A stretch of 64,000 nucleotides of DNA from assembly GCA_019722365.1 (NCBI GenBank), contig JADFUC010001947.1:16386-80385 (forward strand). The letters run 5' to 3'. Position numbers and translations under genes: made by a program. This stretch comes from Lithospermum erythrorhizon (Eukaryota; Streptophyta; Magnoliopsida; Boraginales; Boraginaceae). The notes beneath the pieces are model-generated. The model was given only the letters and a program-made list of their open reading frames with translations. It had not been told where the DNA came from and made no database searches. Within the stretch, counting starts at the first letter, position 1; each line of letters opens with the position of its first letter. Shown here piece after piece: positions 48,121 through 60,009 of this stretch.

Positions 48121-50184
48121 ATTAAGGTGTATAAAGTGTTATTAGTTTGTACAACTTCTAATTCTACTGTATGCCAGACACCGTCAGAAGTTCTATTATT
48201 TGTCAGAATAATGGAGGAACCAAGTCAAGTAGAAGACTGAAGAGGGAAATGGATCATGTAGCGGGAAATGGCCAAGGTTATGCCTCTTGGCAAGAGGGAT
48301 CCATTAGTTTAATTTGTCACCGGCCTTGTTTTGAACTTATCTCCTCGTTTACTATACCGCACTCTGCGTGTGAATATTATTTCTATTTCTCGCTTTGAAT
48401 AATGTAGATATTTTTCATTTTCAATAGATCCCGATGAATTTAGGATCACCGTGAATGGGGTATTTCGTACCGCCTCCTTCAAATGGCTCATACGCTTTTA
48501 GACATGATTAATGAGTCATATAACATAAACTTAAACGGAATAAGCCTAACTACTTAAAACCAAACATTCTATGGATATCATAGACAGTCATATTATCTAG
48601 AACCGAATCAAGAAATTCCACTCCGTGGAATACTTGAAGGTTTCGATTTTTAATCATACGATAAGTGTGAGTCTTGCCTTCCGGGCAAAATGATCAAAAA
48701 ATGCCTTTCATCGCTTAAATGAAAGCGGCGTGATTTATCGGGGATCATACACACCGATGGCCAAATAATGAACACATCCGGCAAAGAGGAGGTTATAACT
48801 ACTTCATTACATTTACCTGATGACTACAGATACGGTTTTGTGTATCCGATGAGACACAAACACAGTCCTTGGAGAAACAAGGAGTTCCAAAATGAAGTAC
48901 AAAACCAATTGAACAAGACAATAAAGATTCTCCTGTCCGATGTAGGAGAATATTTGAGTCACGAGTTCAATACTCATCTTGTAGAGTGCGCGGTATTTAA
49001 AGCCACAACTCACGCCAGCCAGAACGCTAAGCTAAAGATAATGGCGTGTCTGTAAAGGAGAAATCAACCCTTCTTGACACGGTTCGATCTATGATGAGCC
49101 TATCTCGATCTGCCTCTCGCCAATTTCCGGGATACGCACTTGCCGCACTTACCTTAAAATGTATCAGCCCAACCAAGTCGCTACAGACAAAGTCCCCTAT
49201 GAACCTGGCTCGGGGAAGATTCCCAAGTTGTTTCTAAAAGATTTAAATGTGGAAGCTTATGTTAAGAGATTAACAAAAGATAAACTTGCGCCTCAAATCG
49301 ATAAATGCTATTTCCATGATATCCAAGTGGAAATGGGGCTTGGTTACTACTTACCGCTGTGAGAATAAATCTTCATTGTTTAACAGAGTATTCCTTGAAA
49401 AGGAAATATCCGTCTGTATGACTAGAAGTAATGTAGACCATCTCGACGGTGGCTCAAGCCGACGAAGGTCAATATCGACGACCTAACGCAGCATCCCACA
49501 CACCACATGTTAATTGAACCTTCTTTCATAAGACCCAGCTTGATCCATGTGAAGCCGTGAAGAACCAACCCTAGGAGATCCAATAGACGCCACGAACCCA
49601 GAGTTACCGGTACGGTGAAGCTTTCATCATTGAGAGAGTGACGAGCCCACTCTTACAAAAGTTAAGCAACAGCAAGTGACGCCGACAAATGGCAAATTGC
49701 CAAGCAATCCGAGATGGATTCTGTACCAAAAACGAGGCTCGTCCTTTGTTGATTTACCAAACGGGCTCGCCTCATTGAATGTAAAATGGGCATTTAAGAA
49801 GAAACATGATAAAGACTCGAACGTTGGGATGCTTTCAAAGCTGTGACTTCAGAAATAAAGCGTTTCAAACAAGTTCACGGAGCGACCAGACGAACTTACT
49901 CTCGCTGGCTATGCTTAATCCATCCGGATAATCTTTAGCCATTGCCGCATTTCGTGACTATGAAATATGGCAATGGATGTAAAGACCGATTTCAATGGAA
50001 ATTTAGAGAAAGATGCATACGGTACAACCTCTGTGCTTTACATGTCCTAAAATGACCCAAAGGCGTACGCAAGCTGCAAAAGTCCATTTGTCTTAAGCAG
50101 CATCCCGCTAGTTTGGAATCTACGCTTTGATGAATCAATCAAAGAGTTCGGTTTCATCAAGAACTAAGAAGAATCTTGCGGTAA
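48121..50184 (+). pseudogene. Copia B pol, first part: protease to RT
   Basis: 48305-48470 gives TGLVLNL and FSFSIDPDEFRI, the link between protease and integrase. 48795-49010 gives the integrase core as YRYGFVYPMRHKHS, EVQNQLNKTIKILLSDVGEY and LSHEFNTHLVECAV. 49080-49280 continues with LLDTVRSMMSLS and KIPKLFLKDLNVEAYVKRLT. RT appears as WAFKKKHDKDSNV (about 49788), FTERPDELTLAGYA, MAMDVKTDFNGNLEKDAYGT (about 49970) and WNLRFDESIKEFGFIKN (about 50116). The reading stops abruptly at the copia C boundary. Several frame shifts. Confidence 0.9.
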
Positions 50185-51482
50185 TGCTAGCCTGTGATTC
50201 AACCTGTATAAAGTATCAAGGTTTTACGCTAAATTATTCCTTTTGAGTTTTAATTAATAACGAATTACAAAATAATAAGAATATGTTCTAATGTGATAAC
50301 CCCTACAACCTAAGCTCGAGAATGATTAGTCAACAATAAACAACAAGATGATTAGTAATAATATAATGATGACTTAAAGTGTTAGTAGGCAAGAAGAAAT
50401 ACAATATTAAGATATTAGCGAGCTTCGTTCCTCTGCTGCCGGACTGCCGCTTTCCAACCTCGGGATTTTGGCAAGATAACTAGCGCTTGAAGAAATGTTT
50501 GATTACACATGTTAGCCTCTTCAAGCCTATTATCAAACACTTAGCCTACACTAAATGACCCAAGCTACCCGCTTAAGGATTTCAACTCCTAATCATCCCA
50601 GATCAGGGAACCCAAGAACACACTCTAGATTTCAAAGTACTACTCAACCTAGAATATAACCCTATGCTTCCTAATAAGGATTTCACTCAAAACAATAAAA
50701 TGTTTGAAAGAATGAATTGCCACAACTATAAACTCTCAATGAAGATTATGAAGTAATAAATGTGAGAGTTATGACTTTTTTGCCTTTTGCTTTTCAAAGA
50801 AATAAATGCTCAGAAATTAGGTTTGAAATAGTTGCAAAAGTTGTTTAGGTTTTGAAAAGAGGGGGCTTATATAGTGCACAAAAATTGAGCTGAAAGTTGC
50901 TCAGACGGGACTTATCGGCATTCGGGGGTCTCGATGAGCCCTCGACACCAGGCAACGCTATAAGCCCGCCTGCAAAATTTTATCGTTGTGTCTGTGGTCT
51001 CGATCATCGGATCTCTATCGAGACCCGGGGCCCTGGCGGGTCTCGACATCGACTGCACTCTCAGTGTCTCAAGTGGTTCATAGCCACACCTAAATAACGA
51101 TCGTCGCTTCACCTCAAACGAAATGCCACACAGTCATTTGTACGAGACTTAACTATGAATCAATCTATACTTAAGATTTGAAACTACGGACCTTCGCTTC
51201 AAACACAACTGTTTAAACAAAAGTCTATACCTACAAAATTTAAACTACAAAATACTAAAAAAGAGTTTCCTTACAAACGCCTATAAAAAAGAAGAACACG
51301 AGCCCTTTGAAAGGCTTGGCGTTTTGTTTGATTCATCAATGAGCCCGAACTTCCGATCAACACCAGCACTTGAACTTATTTTAGAATAAACTCAATACAT
51401 GTCTACCTCGAAACGGGATTAGTTCTATTAAACAATTTGTTATTCTTCAAAATAGGTTTGAATGGAATCCCATTATTCAACA
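50185..51482 (-). repeat. Copia C 3' LTR
   Basis: About 1.3 kb, matching 58707-60009. Shared words are AATAAGAATATGTTCTAATG, AACCTAAGCTCG, AACAAGATGATTAGTA, GAAGAAATGTTTGATTACAC, CGACCTTCGCTT and CCCATTATTCAACA. A GGTCTCGA-rich block lies at 50905-51070. On the minus strand it starts TGTTGAATAATGGG. Confidence 0.88.
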
Positions 51483-51800
51483 AACTCCCTTTTGATGATA
51501 ACAAACACTGTGCCAAGGGAAGAAATGTAAAAACATAAAGCGACGCCCCCTCAACATACATTCTCAATGTTTTCTTACAAACAAAAACATCCTACGGACG
51601 ATATAGCTAAATGCAAGTCAAGAATATAATAGCATGGCACACGATAGATAATAAAACACCAACACAAGCTATTATAGAACAAAAGCATCCAACAATTTGC
51701 ATAAGAAAACTAAACAATAAAAAAACCAACAAAAGCATAAGTCTAATCATTCTCCCCCTTTGAGATCATCACAAAAGTGGGTATAAACAAGCTATAAGTT
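51483..51800 (-). other. Copia C polypurine tracts
   Basis: On the minus strand ATCAAAAGGGAGTT touches the LTR start (about 51484-51497). A second, stronger tract, TCTCAAAGGGGGAGAATGAT, lies about 260 bp further into the element (about 51742-51762). The first is in the right place to prime plus-strand DNA at the 3' LTR. Confidence 0.7.
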
Positions 51801-52220
51801 AGCCATAAACAACGCCATAAATAAGTACAACAAGCATACCATTCAAGCCATCATAGTCCCTTCAATTGATCTTCGACCTCCTTGGCTTCAATAAAGAAGG
51901 ACTTACACCATCCGTCTCATCTATCATCAAAGTGATGGGCTTCGATCCCAATCCCCGAGCAGCACTCACCGCTGTACTCGACCCGCAACGCCGTCCTATC
52001 GCCCACCCCTGGCCCCCTCATCATCCAAGTAGCCAAATACTTTTGTGGCCTTCAACTTTTCATTACTATCGCTAAAACAAAGAGAGGAATTTCGCAATTC
52101 CTTTCACATACCTTTAAGCTTCTTGTTTTCTTTGATGATAATCCTCGATTCTCCTCAATGACTTGCCTTCTAACAATGTCATTTAGTTTGGCTCAGTGGT
52201 CTTGGAAAATGTTTTACTCC

Positions 52221-52550
52221 TCACTTCCCATAGAGCCTCATCGCCACCATCATCATCATCTCCCCATCATCATCATCATCCTCGCTAATTTCAAGTCCCT
52301 CTGCCATCCTCATCATCCGAAAACACTGATCCTCCAAGTCATCTACCGAATCCATTTCTCCCATAAGTGTTTGGATGGCCTTTCTATCCTTCACCTCAGA
52401 GGCCATGCACGGAAAACAATCAACTACCCCTTTCTTTCTATAACCATTTCTAAATCTATGACCGTTATTCAACCAAGCGGTCACATCCTCTACCGACTCA
52501 ATCTCCTCTCTCGGAGGCCACATATCCAGCCAAAGATAACTTGTAACCAT
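52221..52550 (-). CDS. Copia C extra ORF after pol, acidic protein of 109 aa
   Basis: The longest clean frame on the sense strand of copia C outside pol. It reads MVTSYLWLDMWPPREEIESV, then YRKKGVVDCFPCMASEV and MDSVDDLEDQCFRMMRMAEG, and ends in an Asp-rich run with Met repeats. It sits between the end of pol (about 53755) and the 3' LTR, where Sireviruses and relatives often carry an additional ORF, sometimes called env-like. No membrane segment is seen, so an envelope role is not supported. The 226-aa frame on the opposite strand (52158-52838) is its shadow. Confidence 0.5.
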   Translation of the reverse strand: MVTSYLWLDMWPPREEIESVEDVTAWLNNGHRFRNGYRKKGVVDCFPCMASEVKDRKAIQTLMGEMDSVDDLEDQCFRMMRMAEGLEISEDDDDDGEMMMMVAMRLYGK

Positions 52551-52838
52551 TTTGACAACCCGAAATCATATCTAAAATTTCTCAAACTTATACTCGGTGA
52601 AGATCTACCACTAAAATTCCAACTTAATGTTCAAATTGTTACTACTAGAAGTGCGAATAACAACATAATTCATAAAAGAAATAAACCTAATCCGAAGATA
52701 TCGGAGGACTTTACAAAGAACTCTCCTCCCATTTCAAATTTCACTAATTCCCTAATGGAGTACCCTCCAAATCTCCTCCATCATAGTAGTAGCCACGTTA
52801 TATCAAGTTCGCTAAGTCTTCCACTTTTCCTCCTGTGA

Positions 52839-53755
52839 GGGTACTGATTCACATTTTCATAAGCCCGTGATTTGAGGAACTTCCACCTGGTATGTACGAC
52901 TTGGTTTGAAGATTTTAAGTTTGGGGTCCTTGCCTCCTCTTTTTGGGTTGTTTGGTAGGGTTAAGCCATTTTTGTGAGAAATTTGAATAGAATGGAGTTT
53001 AGTTAAAGAGTGCAATGTAGTAATTTTAATTGTAGAATTTAGAATTTTGATGAATTGTAGCTGGAAATGATTGAATGTGGTTGATTTGGTGAATTAGGTT
53101 GGAAATTTTTGGAATTGTGGTTGAAAAATGCTGAAAACTACTGAAATGGGTATATATGACCGAGTTCATCGGCATCTATTCGACCTAGTCCCGGCGAGGT
53201 TCTATGGGGCGCTTTATCGTGGTTATAACTGCGATCGGTGACCCATTCGAGAGTAAGTCTCGGCTGGGTCCGATCGCATAAATTTTATTCTCGAGACCAT
53301 CGAGAGTAATGGGCCCGGATGGGTCTCGATGACAATATGTGGTAAAGCTTTAACACCCCATCGACCCATTCGAGAGGGGGGTCTCGATGGGGTCCGATCG
53401 TATTGAGATAGTGGCCTCCGAGACCATCTGACTGGGGGTCACGATGGGGTCTCGATCCCACACACAAAAGACCATTCATTCATCCAAAAGCTCCACACAA
53501 ATCACCCAACAAGCAAATCTCCACATCTAATCAAAGCAAACAACTAACATCCCAAATCACCAATATCTTCAACAAATGACACACAATCATAATCCTAATA
53601 TCCACTTAGCATCCTCAACAATTCAATCCACAACCATTTTTGGACAATTTCATCATTTGGCTCATCATCCTAATATAACAATATTGACATAATTTTAAGA
53701 CCAGAAGATGCAACAAACATACAAGATGAAGATGGCAATGATAAGAAAAATTACT
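52839..53755 (-). repeat. GGTCTCGA motif array in copia C post-pol region
   Basis: Between about 53160 and 53470 there are many copies of GGTCTCGA or its complement, often extended to GGGTCTCGATGGGGTCCGAT or CCATTCGAGAG. The remaining sequence to 52839 is non-coding. The same words occur in both LTRs. Confidence 0.7.
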
Positions 53756-56700
53756 TACTAGAAAGATCAAGCATCCCCAGCTCACGCCTAATGCGGTTAA
53801 ATTGATCTCCGAGCGGTTTGCGGAAGAATGCCCGCCATAGTTGACCATTTGTCCCCTACTAACTCGGTGATCACTGCTTCTTTGCACATGGTCCCGGATT
53901 TAAGTGATGACTTGTTTCAATGTGCTTAATATCCTTGAGTGTCCTGATTCTTGGCAAGAGTTTATGGCACTTGTGTTGTCACATACCAATCGAACTTGTT
54001 CATATTTGATCCGAAATCCTCCAAGTTTGTTTCCATCCAAAGCACTGAGCAACACACCTCGACGCCACATATTCGGCCCGCCTCGTTGACAATGCAACAC
54101 TATTTTGCTTCTTGCTGTGACCATGAGGTGAGGCTAAGAAGTTCTGTGTTAAGTGACATGTCCTAATTTAGCTCTTTCCTATCATGCCGCATCCCAAAAT
54201 CCGCATCCCAGTATCCCACAAGTTCAAAAGCTCAAGCCATCGGATACCAAAGCCTATAGTCAATTGTCCCTTTTCACGTAATCGGGCGATCCTTTTTAAC
54301 CGCTTTGGGCATATAGAGACTTTTTGGGACATGCTTGAAAATCCAGCACACAAAAACACACGCAAACATAATATCGGCCTGTGTCGGGTAAGCATAGTAA
54401 GGCTACCAATCATACCTCGAGTATTTTGTCCTTTATTGACACTAGTACCTTGCTCGCCCTTGTCTAGCTCTTTGTTGATGCTCTACATGGGAGTTCCGAT
54501 CACTTTGTATCTTCCATCCTTTAATTTCTTTTAAGGAATTTTTTCAGAACTCGCTTTTGGCCATGAATACGCCGGCCCACCATTTGCTTTACTGGAGTCC
54601 GAGGAAGAAATTCACTCCTCCCATCATGCTCATCTCGAATCTGTTACCATGGAAAATCTTCACACAACAAATCATTAGTGAGAACTAAAATAACATTTAC
54701 CCTATTACAATTAGAACTACTACAGATGTTTGCTCCTGGTTTTTAAGGAAAGCTTGGAATCAAGCTTTCCTCTGAACCCATTCAGAACTAAAATGTGTGC
54801 TTAACCTCTCATAATTGTGTCTCAGTTTTATGCTTTAAACCCAGAAAGTGCTTTATCTAGTTTGAAAACGTGATGAGGATAGTTAGGATCATCAAAACCC
54901 GAGGTTGTTTTGGCTAAAAACTTCTCATCCAAGAAAACCATTTAGAAACGCTTTTGATATCCGACGGTGTAGTTTGAAACTAGTACCAGCGAAGGCTGAA
55001 TTAATATTTACTGATTCCAACCTAGCCACCGAGCAAAAGTTTCATCAAAATTTTACTCCTTCGATTTCATTTATAACCTTGAATCAACAAGCATTTATCT
55101 TTATTTACTTTAAAACAACACGTTTCGTCAAAGTTTGGCTCTTAAAACCCAATAGTCCCAATAATAACTTTACCAAAAGGTTTTTCAACCAAATGCCAAC
55201 TTTGCATCTTTCAAATTGTTCAAGTTCTTTTTGGTACAGATAAAAATCCAATCCGATCTTCTAGAGCCATGAATATTAAGAGGCACTACTGAGATACAAA
55301 AGCACTATGAGAAACATATTAGAGAGGATCGAGTAGTTACTCCCTTTGAGATATCACCAAGAATGAGTCCGGGATATCTTGATGCTCTCGCCTCCCTAGG
55401 AAGGATCTCGGTGTCCGCCCCACGGAGATTAACCATCCACATTCATGGGTCACGACATTTATTATTTGCCTCTACAATTATGCCTCGCTTGATGCTTGAA
55501 TGGAGGCCTATCAATTCTTTGGAGAATTCCTTAATCCACATTAACACCTAATGAATCATCCTCATCTAATACAACTTTCTCAACAAACGGATTAGATCTG
55601 TTCAAAGTTAACATTAATAGATTCTTGCACACATTTATCTTTTATTGTAGACGATATAGTGCCTTACTCTTTGCTTAGAATAACCAAGAAAGATTGCCTC
55701 TATTAGATTTAGCGCCAAATTTACCCAATTCTATCTCTTTTGTGTTTAGAATAAAGCATTTACATCCAAAACTTTAAAGTAATCACGAGGGATCTTACCA
55801 TACCAAAAGCCTGTATGAGTCTTATCAAGAATAGGTCTTAGAAATAATTCAAGTTGATGGTATAATGGTGTCCACGGCATGTCCCCAAAGTACTTTGGCA
55901 AGTTGTGCCTATTCAACATGGTGCGACTCATTTCTTGAATATCCTCTATTCTTTCGCCTCCACGATCTACATTTGCTTGGTGGTGTTCTTGGTAGTTGTA
56001 GTACAAGGCTGATCTATACTCCCCACAAAAACACATCGAACTCCCCTCATTTTCAACTCACCTCCGTGATCGCCTCCTATACCTTGATTTTGAATCCTTC
56101 GTTCATGACCTTTCTACACAAATCTAGCAAACTCTTAAACGCATCACTTTTATTAGCAAGACCACCACCCAAGTAAACCTCGAGTAATCGTCCACAATAA
56201 CAAAAACATATTTAGAGCCACCCAAACTCTCAATATCCATCTCACCAAACAAGTCCATATGTAACAAATCAAGCACATGGTTTGACGAAACAAGATTTAA
56301 AGGTTTAAACGACGATTTATGCATTTTACCTAAGCTCTATTACGCACGCAAAGTTTAACCCTTTTATAAGAGAGATTAGGTAGCTCTCTAACATGTGAGC
56401 TTTATGCAATTCTAGATAACATTTCAATAGCATTGGCCCAAACCGTCGATGCCACAAACTCATAAAAATTATTCATGCAAATATTACTCGCCAACCGAAT
56501 CAAAATTCAAATATAATACATTATTCGATCGACAACCACGCAAACAAATGAAGATGAAGCATTTAAAATAATTGCTTTTAAAATCTCACCTCTATAATTC
56601 ATTTTCACACAATTGGCCTCACACTTAGTAAAATTAAACTTTACCATCAAGTAAAGTTATTTAATTTGGAAACAACCTTTTCTTACCAATACATCTTTAC

Positions 56701-57000
56701 TTCCAGATTTTGGCGGTGTTTCGTTGTTTCATAATCCTTTACGTTTTCCAACCGCCTTGTTTCCAAGCTTTAAAAAGAGTGAGGTATCTCCCCGTCATAT
56801 GCCTTTGAACATCCGCTATCCACCATCCAAATGTTTTCTTCTTTGATGAGCGGCCTCCTACAAATACAAATTCTCTTAATTTTCTCATTCGAGTACCCAC
56901 GCGATTTGGGGTCCTCCTTGTGGGGTTGCAGTTGAGGGGATGGGATTTTCACGATCCATTTAGGGTCTGTAGAGACTCAGACATAAGGTGCCCATTCTCA
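53755..57000 (-). pseudogene. Copia C pol: protease, integrase, RT, RNase H
   Basis: Read right to left. Protease has ENIWMVDSGCSK at about 56835-56800, with the catalytic DSG of plant copia enzymes. Integrase is at 56324-56124 (VLDLLHMDLFGEMDIESLGG, YVFVIVDDYSRFTWV) and 56036-55746 (MSRTMLNRHNLPKYF, FLRPILDKT, WYGKIP). The end of RT, with MMGE-type and FFLG-type sequence, is at about 54660-54580. The RNase H region has MIGSLTMLT (54413) and, at 54124-53900, LVCDNTSAINS. Pol closes with GMLDLSS and a stop at about 53755. Each piece is in a different frame from the next. Confidence 0.9.
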
Positions 57001-58690
57001 CTAACCTTTGTACGACATTTTGAAGATCATGATTTCCTTTTTTCACAATAAGTGTATGAAATGCCGTCTTACGAATTTAATCGACGATGTCGACATTGGG
57101 GAAAATGACAAAGAGTTATCGCTTTAATAGCCTAACCCCTTTTGTTGGTTGACAACGTTGAGCCTCAAGAATTTCATTTAACTTGTTTGTTCTCACGAAA
57201 AAGTGAAGTTGAGAGATTTCTTGAGTTCAACATTTTCCAACTCGTCTTTTAAGATTTTGTTTAAGCCCAATTTTCAAGAAACTGCCATTTTTCAAATTGG
57301 AATCAAGCTTTAACAAAGTAACTTCTATTCTCAAAGAGAGTTGTTTAGCAGCAAGCTTTATTAGTTTTGAAAGTTCTTTATTCTTGCCAATTTTTCAAAG
57401 CTTTCTAATAACTGCTATAATTGTTGCTTGAGTTCGCCAAAATCACTACTTCTGATTTCTCATCATCACTAAATGGTGTCATCATCCCGAGGGAGAAATA
57501 GGAGTTAAGAGGCCTCCATTGAGTCTTGTTACAGATGACACCACGCTGCAAGTTTCCACTGAGCTCGACCTTTCCTGGGACTGGCCATCCCAAGTGGCCT
57601 TGCTGTAAGTTTTCGGTTGGGACCTCTTGGCTGACGCGGGCAATCCGTCTTGAAATGTCCGGTTACATTCAAAGTACGTGATCTCCTTTGGATTTTCCCC
57701 TCTTGTCTCGCCTTTCATTTCTTCGTGATTATCATATCTCTTGAAGCTTTTATACCATGATCATTGTTGCTCTTTTGAACTCAGAAACCTTTGAAGTCTC
57801 TAGCAAGCATGGCCATATCTTCATCTTCACTCACTCTCGCTTTTCTCATGAATTTTTGTACTTTGGCCGCAAGCAAGAGCCACTTCTTGTCCCTTATTTC
57901 TCGAGCCTTGTTCTTTGCGATGACTTCCTCTTCGGCTTCTCAAGGAACCAATGAGCTCTGAGTGGGAAGAATCTTGATATCTTTGGCTTCATCATCATTT
58001 ACAAACCTTTTGGCCGAACTCAGACTGACTTTCTATGATCTTCCATTTACTTTCCAAGGAGAAAGTCTTCCCTAGAGAACTGCTGTTGATACGGGTATTT
58101 GAACTTGATTTATTATCTTTGAGGATTCGGATACATTTAAGGTTTGATATTCCCTTGTCAAAAGTCGGACCTCGTGGTTTTCTAATTTGACTGGGTCCAA
58201 CGGAGCGGTTTCTAACAAGTCCCAGCCTATTTAATTTGAAATCCCTTAACTCGAGTATTATTCTTCCACACATTGCATTAGGAGAACATGGATACCTTGG
58301 AATTTAACTCCACCTTTTGAGTTCTCATCCCTTAGTACTCCATCCTTTATCTGGCATCTCCATTGGAACTTCTACTGCTAGCGGCGCCACTCTTCTTATG
58401 TTGGCCTCTTCCACTTTGGTCAAATTCCTATGAGCTCCGGCTTGAAGAATTTGATACTTCATTGGAATGAGCGGACCCTTGATGATTATTCTCCATAATT
58501 TGTAGTCGATGCTTTGCACATGATACTCTTCTGAACGCGCTGCACCAATAATTCCATAGCTTGATCCACAAGCAATGGCCCTCAAGATTTGACCTACCTT
58601 CAACATTAAAAAGTTCCCGAGCTACCAATATTCTCTGGCATTACCCATGATCTTTTTTTCTACAAGATTTTAAGCTAATTACTTGTAACA
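57001..58690 (-). pseudogene. Copia C gag
   Basis: From the right, QSIDYKLWRIIIKGPLIPMK at about 58525-58460 is the conserved start of plant copia gag. 57718-57482 gives ITYFECNRTFQDGLP, the worn zinc knuckle (CFECNKTGHF type), then SKATWDGQSQERSSS. In between, gag is scrambled. The gag protein would bind and package the element RNA. Confidence 0.85.
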
Positions 58691-58706
58691 CGAGCTCGAT
58701 ACCAAT
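58691..58706 (-). other. Copia C primer binding site
   Basis: On the minus strand TTGGTATCGAGCTCG starts two bases inside the 5' LTR end. It matches the TTGGTATCAGAGC type complementary to initiator-methionine tRNA with small changes. Confidence 0.85.
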
Positions 58707-60009
58707 TGTTAAATTTCAGATTCAACTCAGGGTAAAGTGACAAGGTTTTACTGGCACCCAGCCTCTTTTTGAGTTTCTTAATTTAAATAACGGAATTACA
58801 AAAATAATAAGAATATGTTCTAATGTGATAACCCGATAACCTAAGCTCGGGAACAGATTAGTCAACAAAAACAACAACAAGATGATTAGTACAATAATGA
58901 TGATCAGCAGTAGGCAGTTAAGAAATACAATAATAAGATATTACGAGCTTCGGTTCCCCTATCGCCGAATTCGCCGGCTTTTCCAACCTCGGATTTTGGC
59001 AAAGATAATCTGGCCGCTTGAAGAAATGTTTGATTACACACAAGCAACTTCTCTCAAGCCTATTATCAAACACTTAGCTCACACTAATTATCCAAGCTAC
59101 CTCATGAAGGATTTCAACTCCCAATCAACCTAGATCAGGGAACCCAAGAACACACTTCTTAGGATTTTCAAAGTACTACTCAACCTAGAATAGTAAATCC
59201 TATGCTTCCCATTAATAAGGATTTATACTCAAAACAATTGCCTGGGAGAAAGAACGAATCGTCATTGAATGAATTAGAAACCTAATAAAGGATTAAGAAT
59301 AAATGTGAGAGTTATGACTTTTGCCTTTTGCTTATCAGCAAAATAAATGCCTCGAAATTAGGCTCTCAAATAGTTGCAAAAAGTTGTTTAGGCCTCAAAA
59401 GGCGGCTTTATGGCAAGGCACAAATTTGAAATGGAAGCTGCTCGCATCGGTGACCCCATCGAGACCGGGGTCTCACCAGCCCTCGATGGACTGTGGCAAC
59501 GGCGGTAAGCCCGTCTGCAGAGACCTGGCTCAGAGGTCTCACTGACCCTATCGGCACTGGGGCGGGTCTCGACACGGACTTGGACCTCTCGGTGGCCTCA
59601 TGGTTCATAGTGTCAATTCCAAAATACCGACGCTTCTGGCCACCCTCAAACGAATGCCACACAAATTTACCTAAATACTTAACTATGAATCAATCTATAC
59701 TAAGATTCGAAATCACGACCTTCGCTTTTTCAAACACAATTAAGTTTAATGGCAAAGTCTATACTGCAAATTTAAAACCACAAAATACTTAAAAGAGTTT
59801 CCAGCAAACGCCTATAAAAAGAACACAGCTCCTTTGGAAAGTGCTTCAAGCTTGCTTTGACTCTACCAACGAAATTCCCGAACTTCCCGATCAACAATTT
59901 TAGCACTTGAACTTATTTAGGAACAACCTAACACATGTCTCTAAAACGGATTAGTCTGATTAATAATTGTTACTAAAAATAGGTTTTGAATGTAACTCAT
60001 TATTCAACA
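58707..60009 (-). repeat. Copia C 5' LTR
   Basis: 1303 bp, bounded on the + strand by TGTTAAATTTCAG on the left and TTATTCAACA on the right. It aligns with 50185-51482. It carries its own GGTCTCGA-type block at 59445-59600, in slightly different form from the 3' LTR block. Confidence 0.9.

Larger units (their letters stand above)
50185..60009 (-). mobile_element. Copia C: Sirevirus-like Ty1/copia element nested in copia B
   Basis: A 9.8-kb element on the minus strand. The 5' LTR is 60009-58707, followed by primer site, gag, protease, integrase, RT, RNase H, an extra acidic ORF and polypurine tracts. The 3' LTR is 51482-50185. The long post-pol region with an extra ORF and the G-rich polypurine tract resemble plant Sireviruses. 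Flanking bases GGTAA (50180-50184) and AGTAT (60010-60014) could be a worn 5-bp duplication. Copia B RT continues on both sides, so copia C is younger than copia B. Confidence 0.88.

Noticed and set aside
52158..52838. 226-aa open frame on the + strand
   Set aside because: It is antisense to copia C and overlaps the acidic ORF. Its His/Ile-rich stretch is the complement of the Asp/Met codon runs, and no family is recognised.
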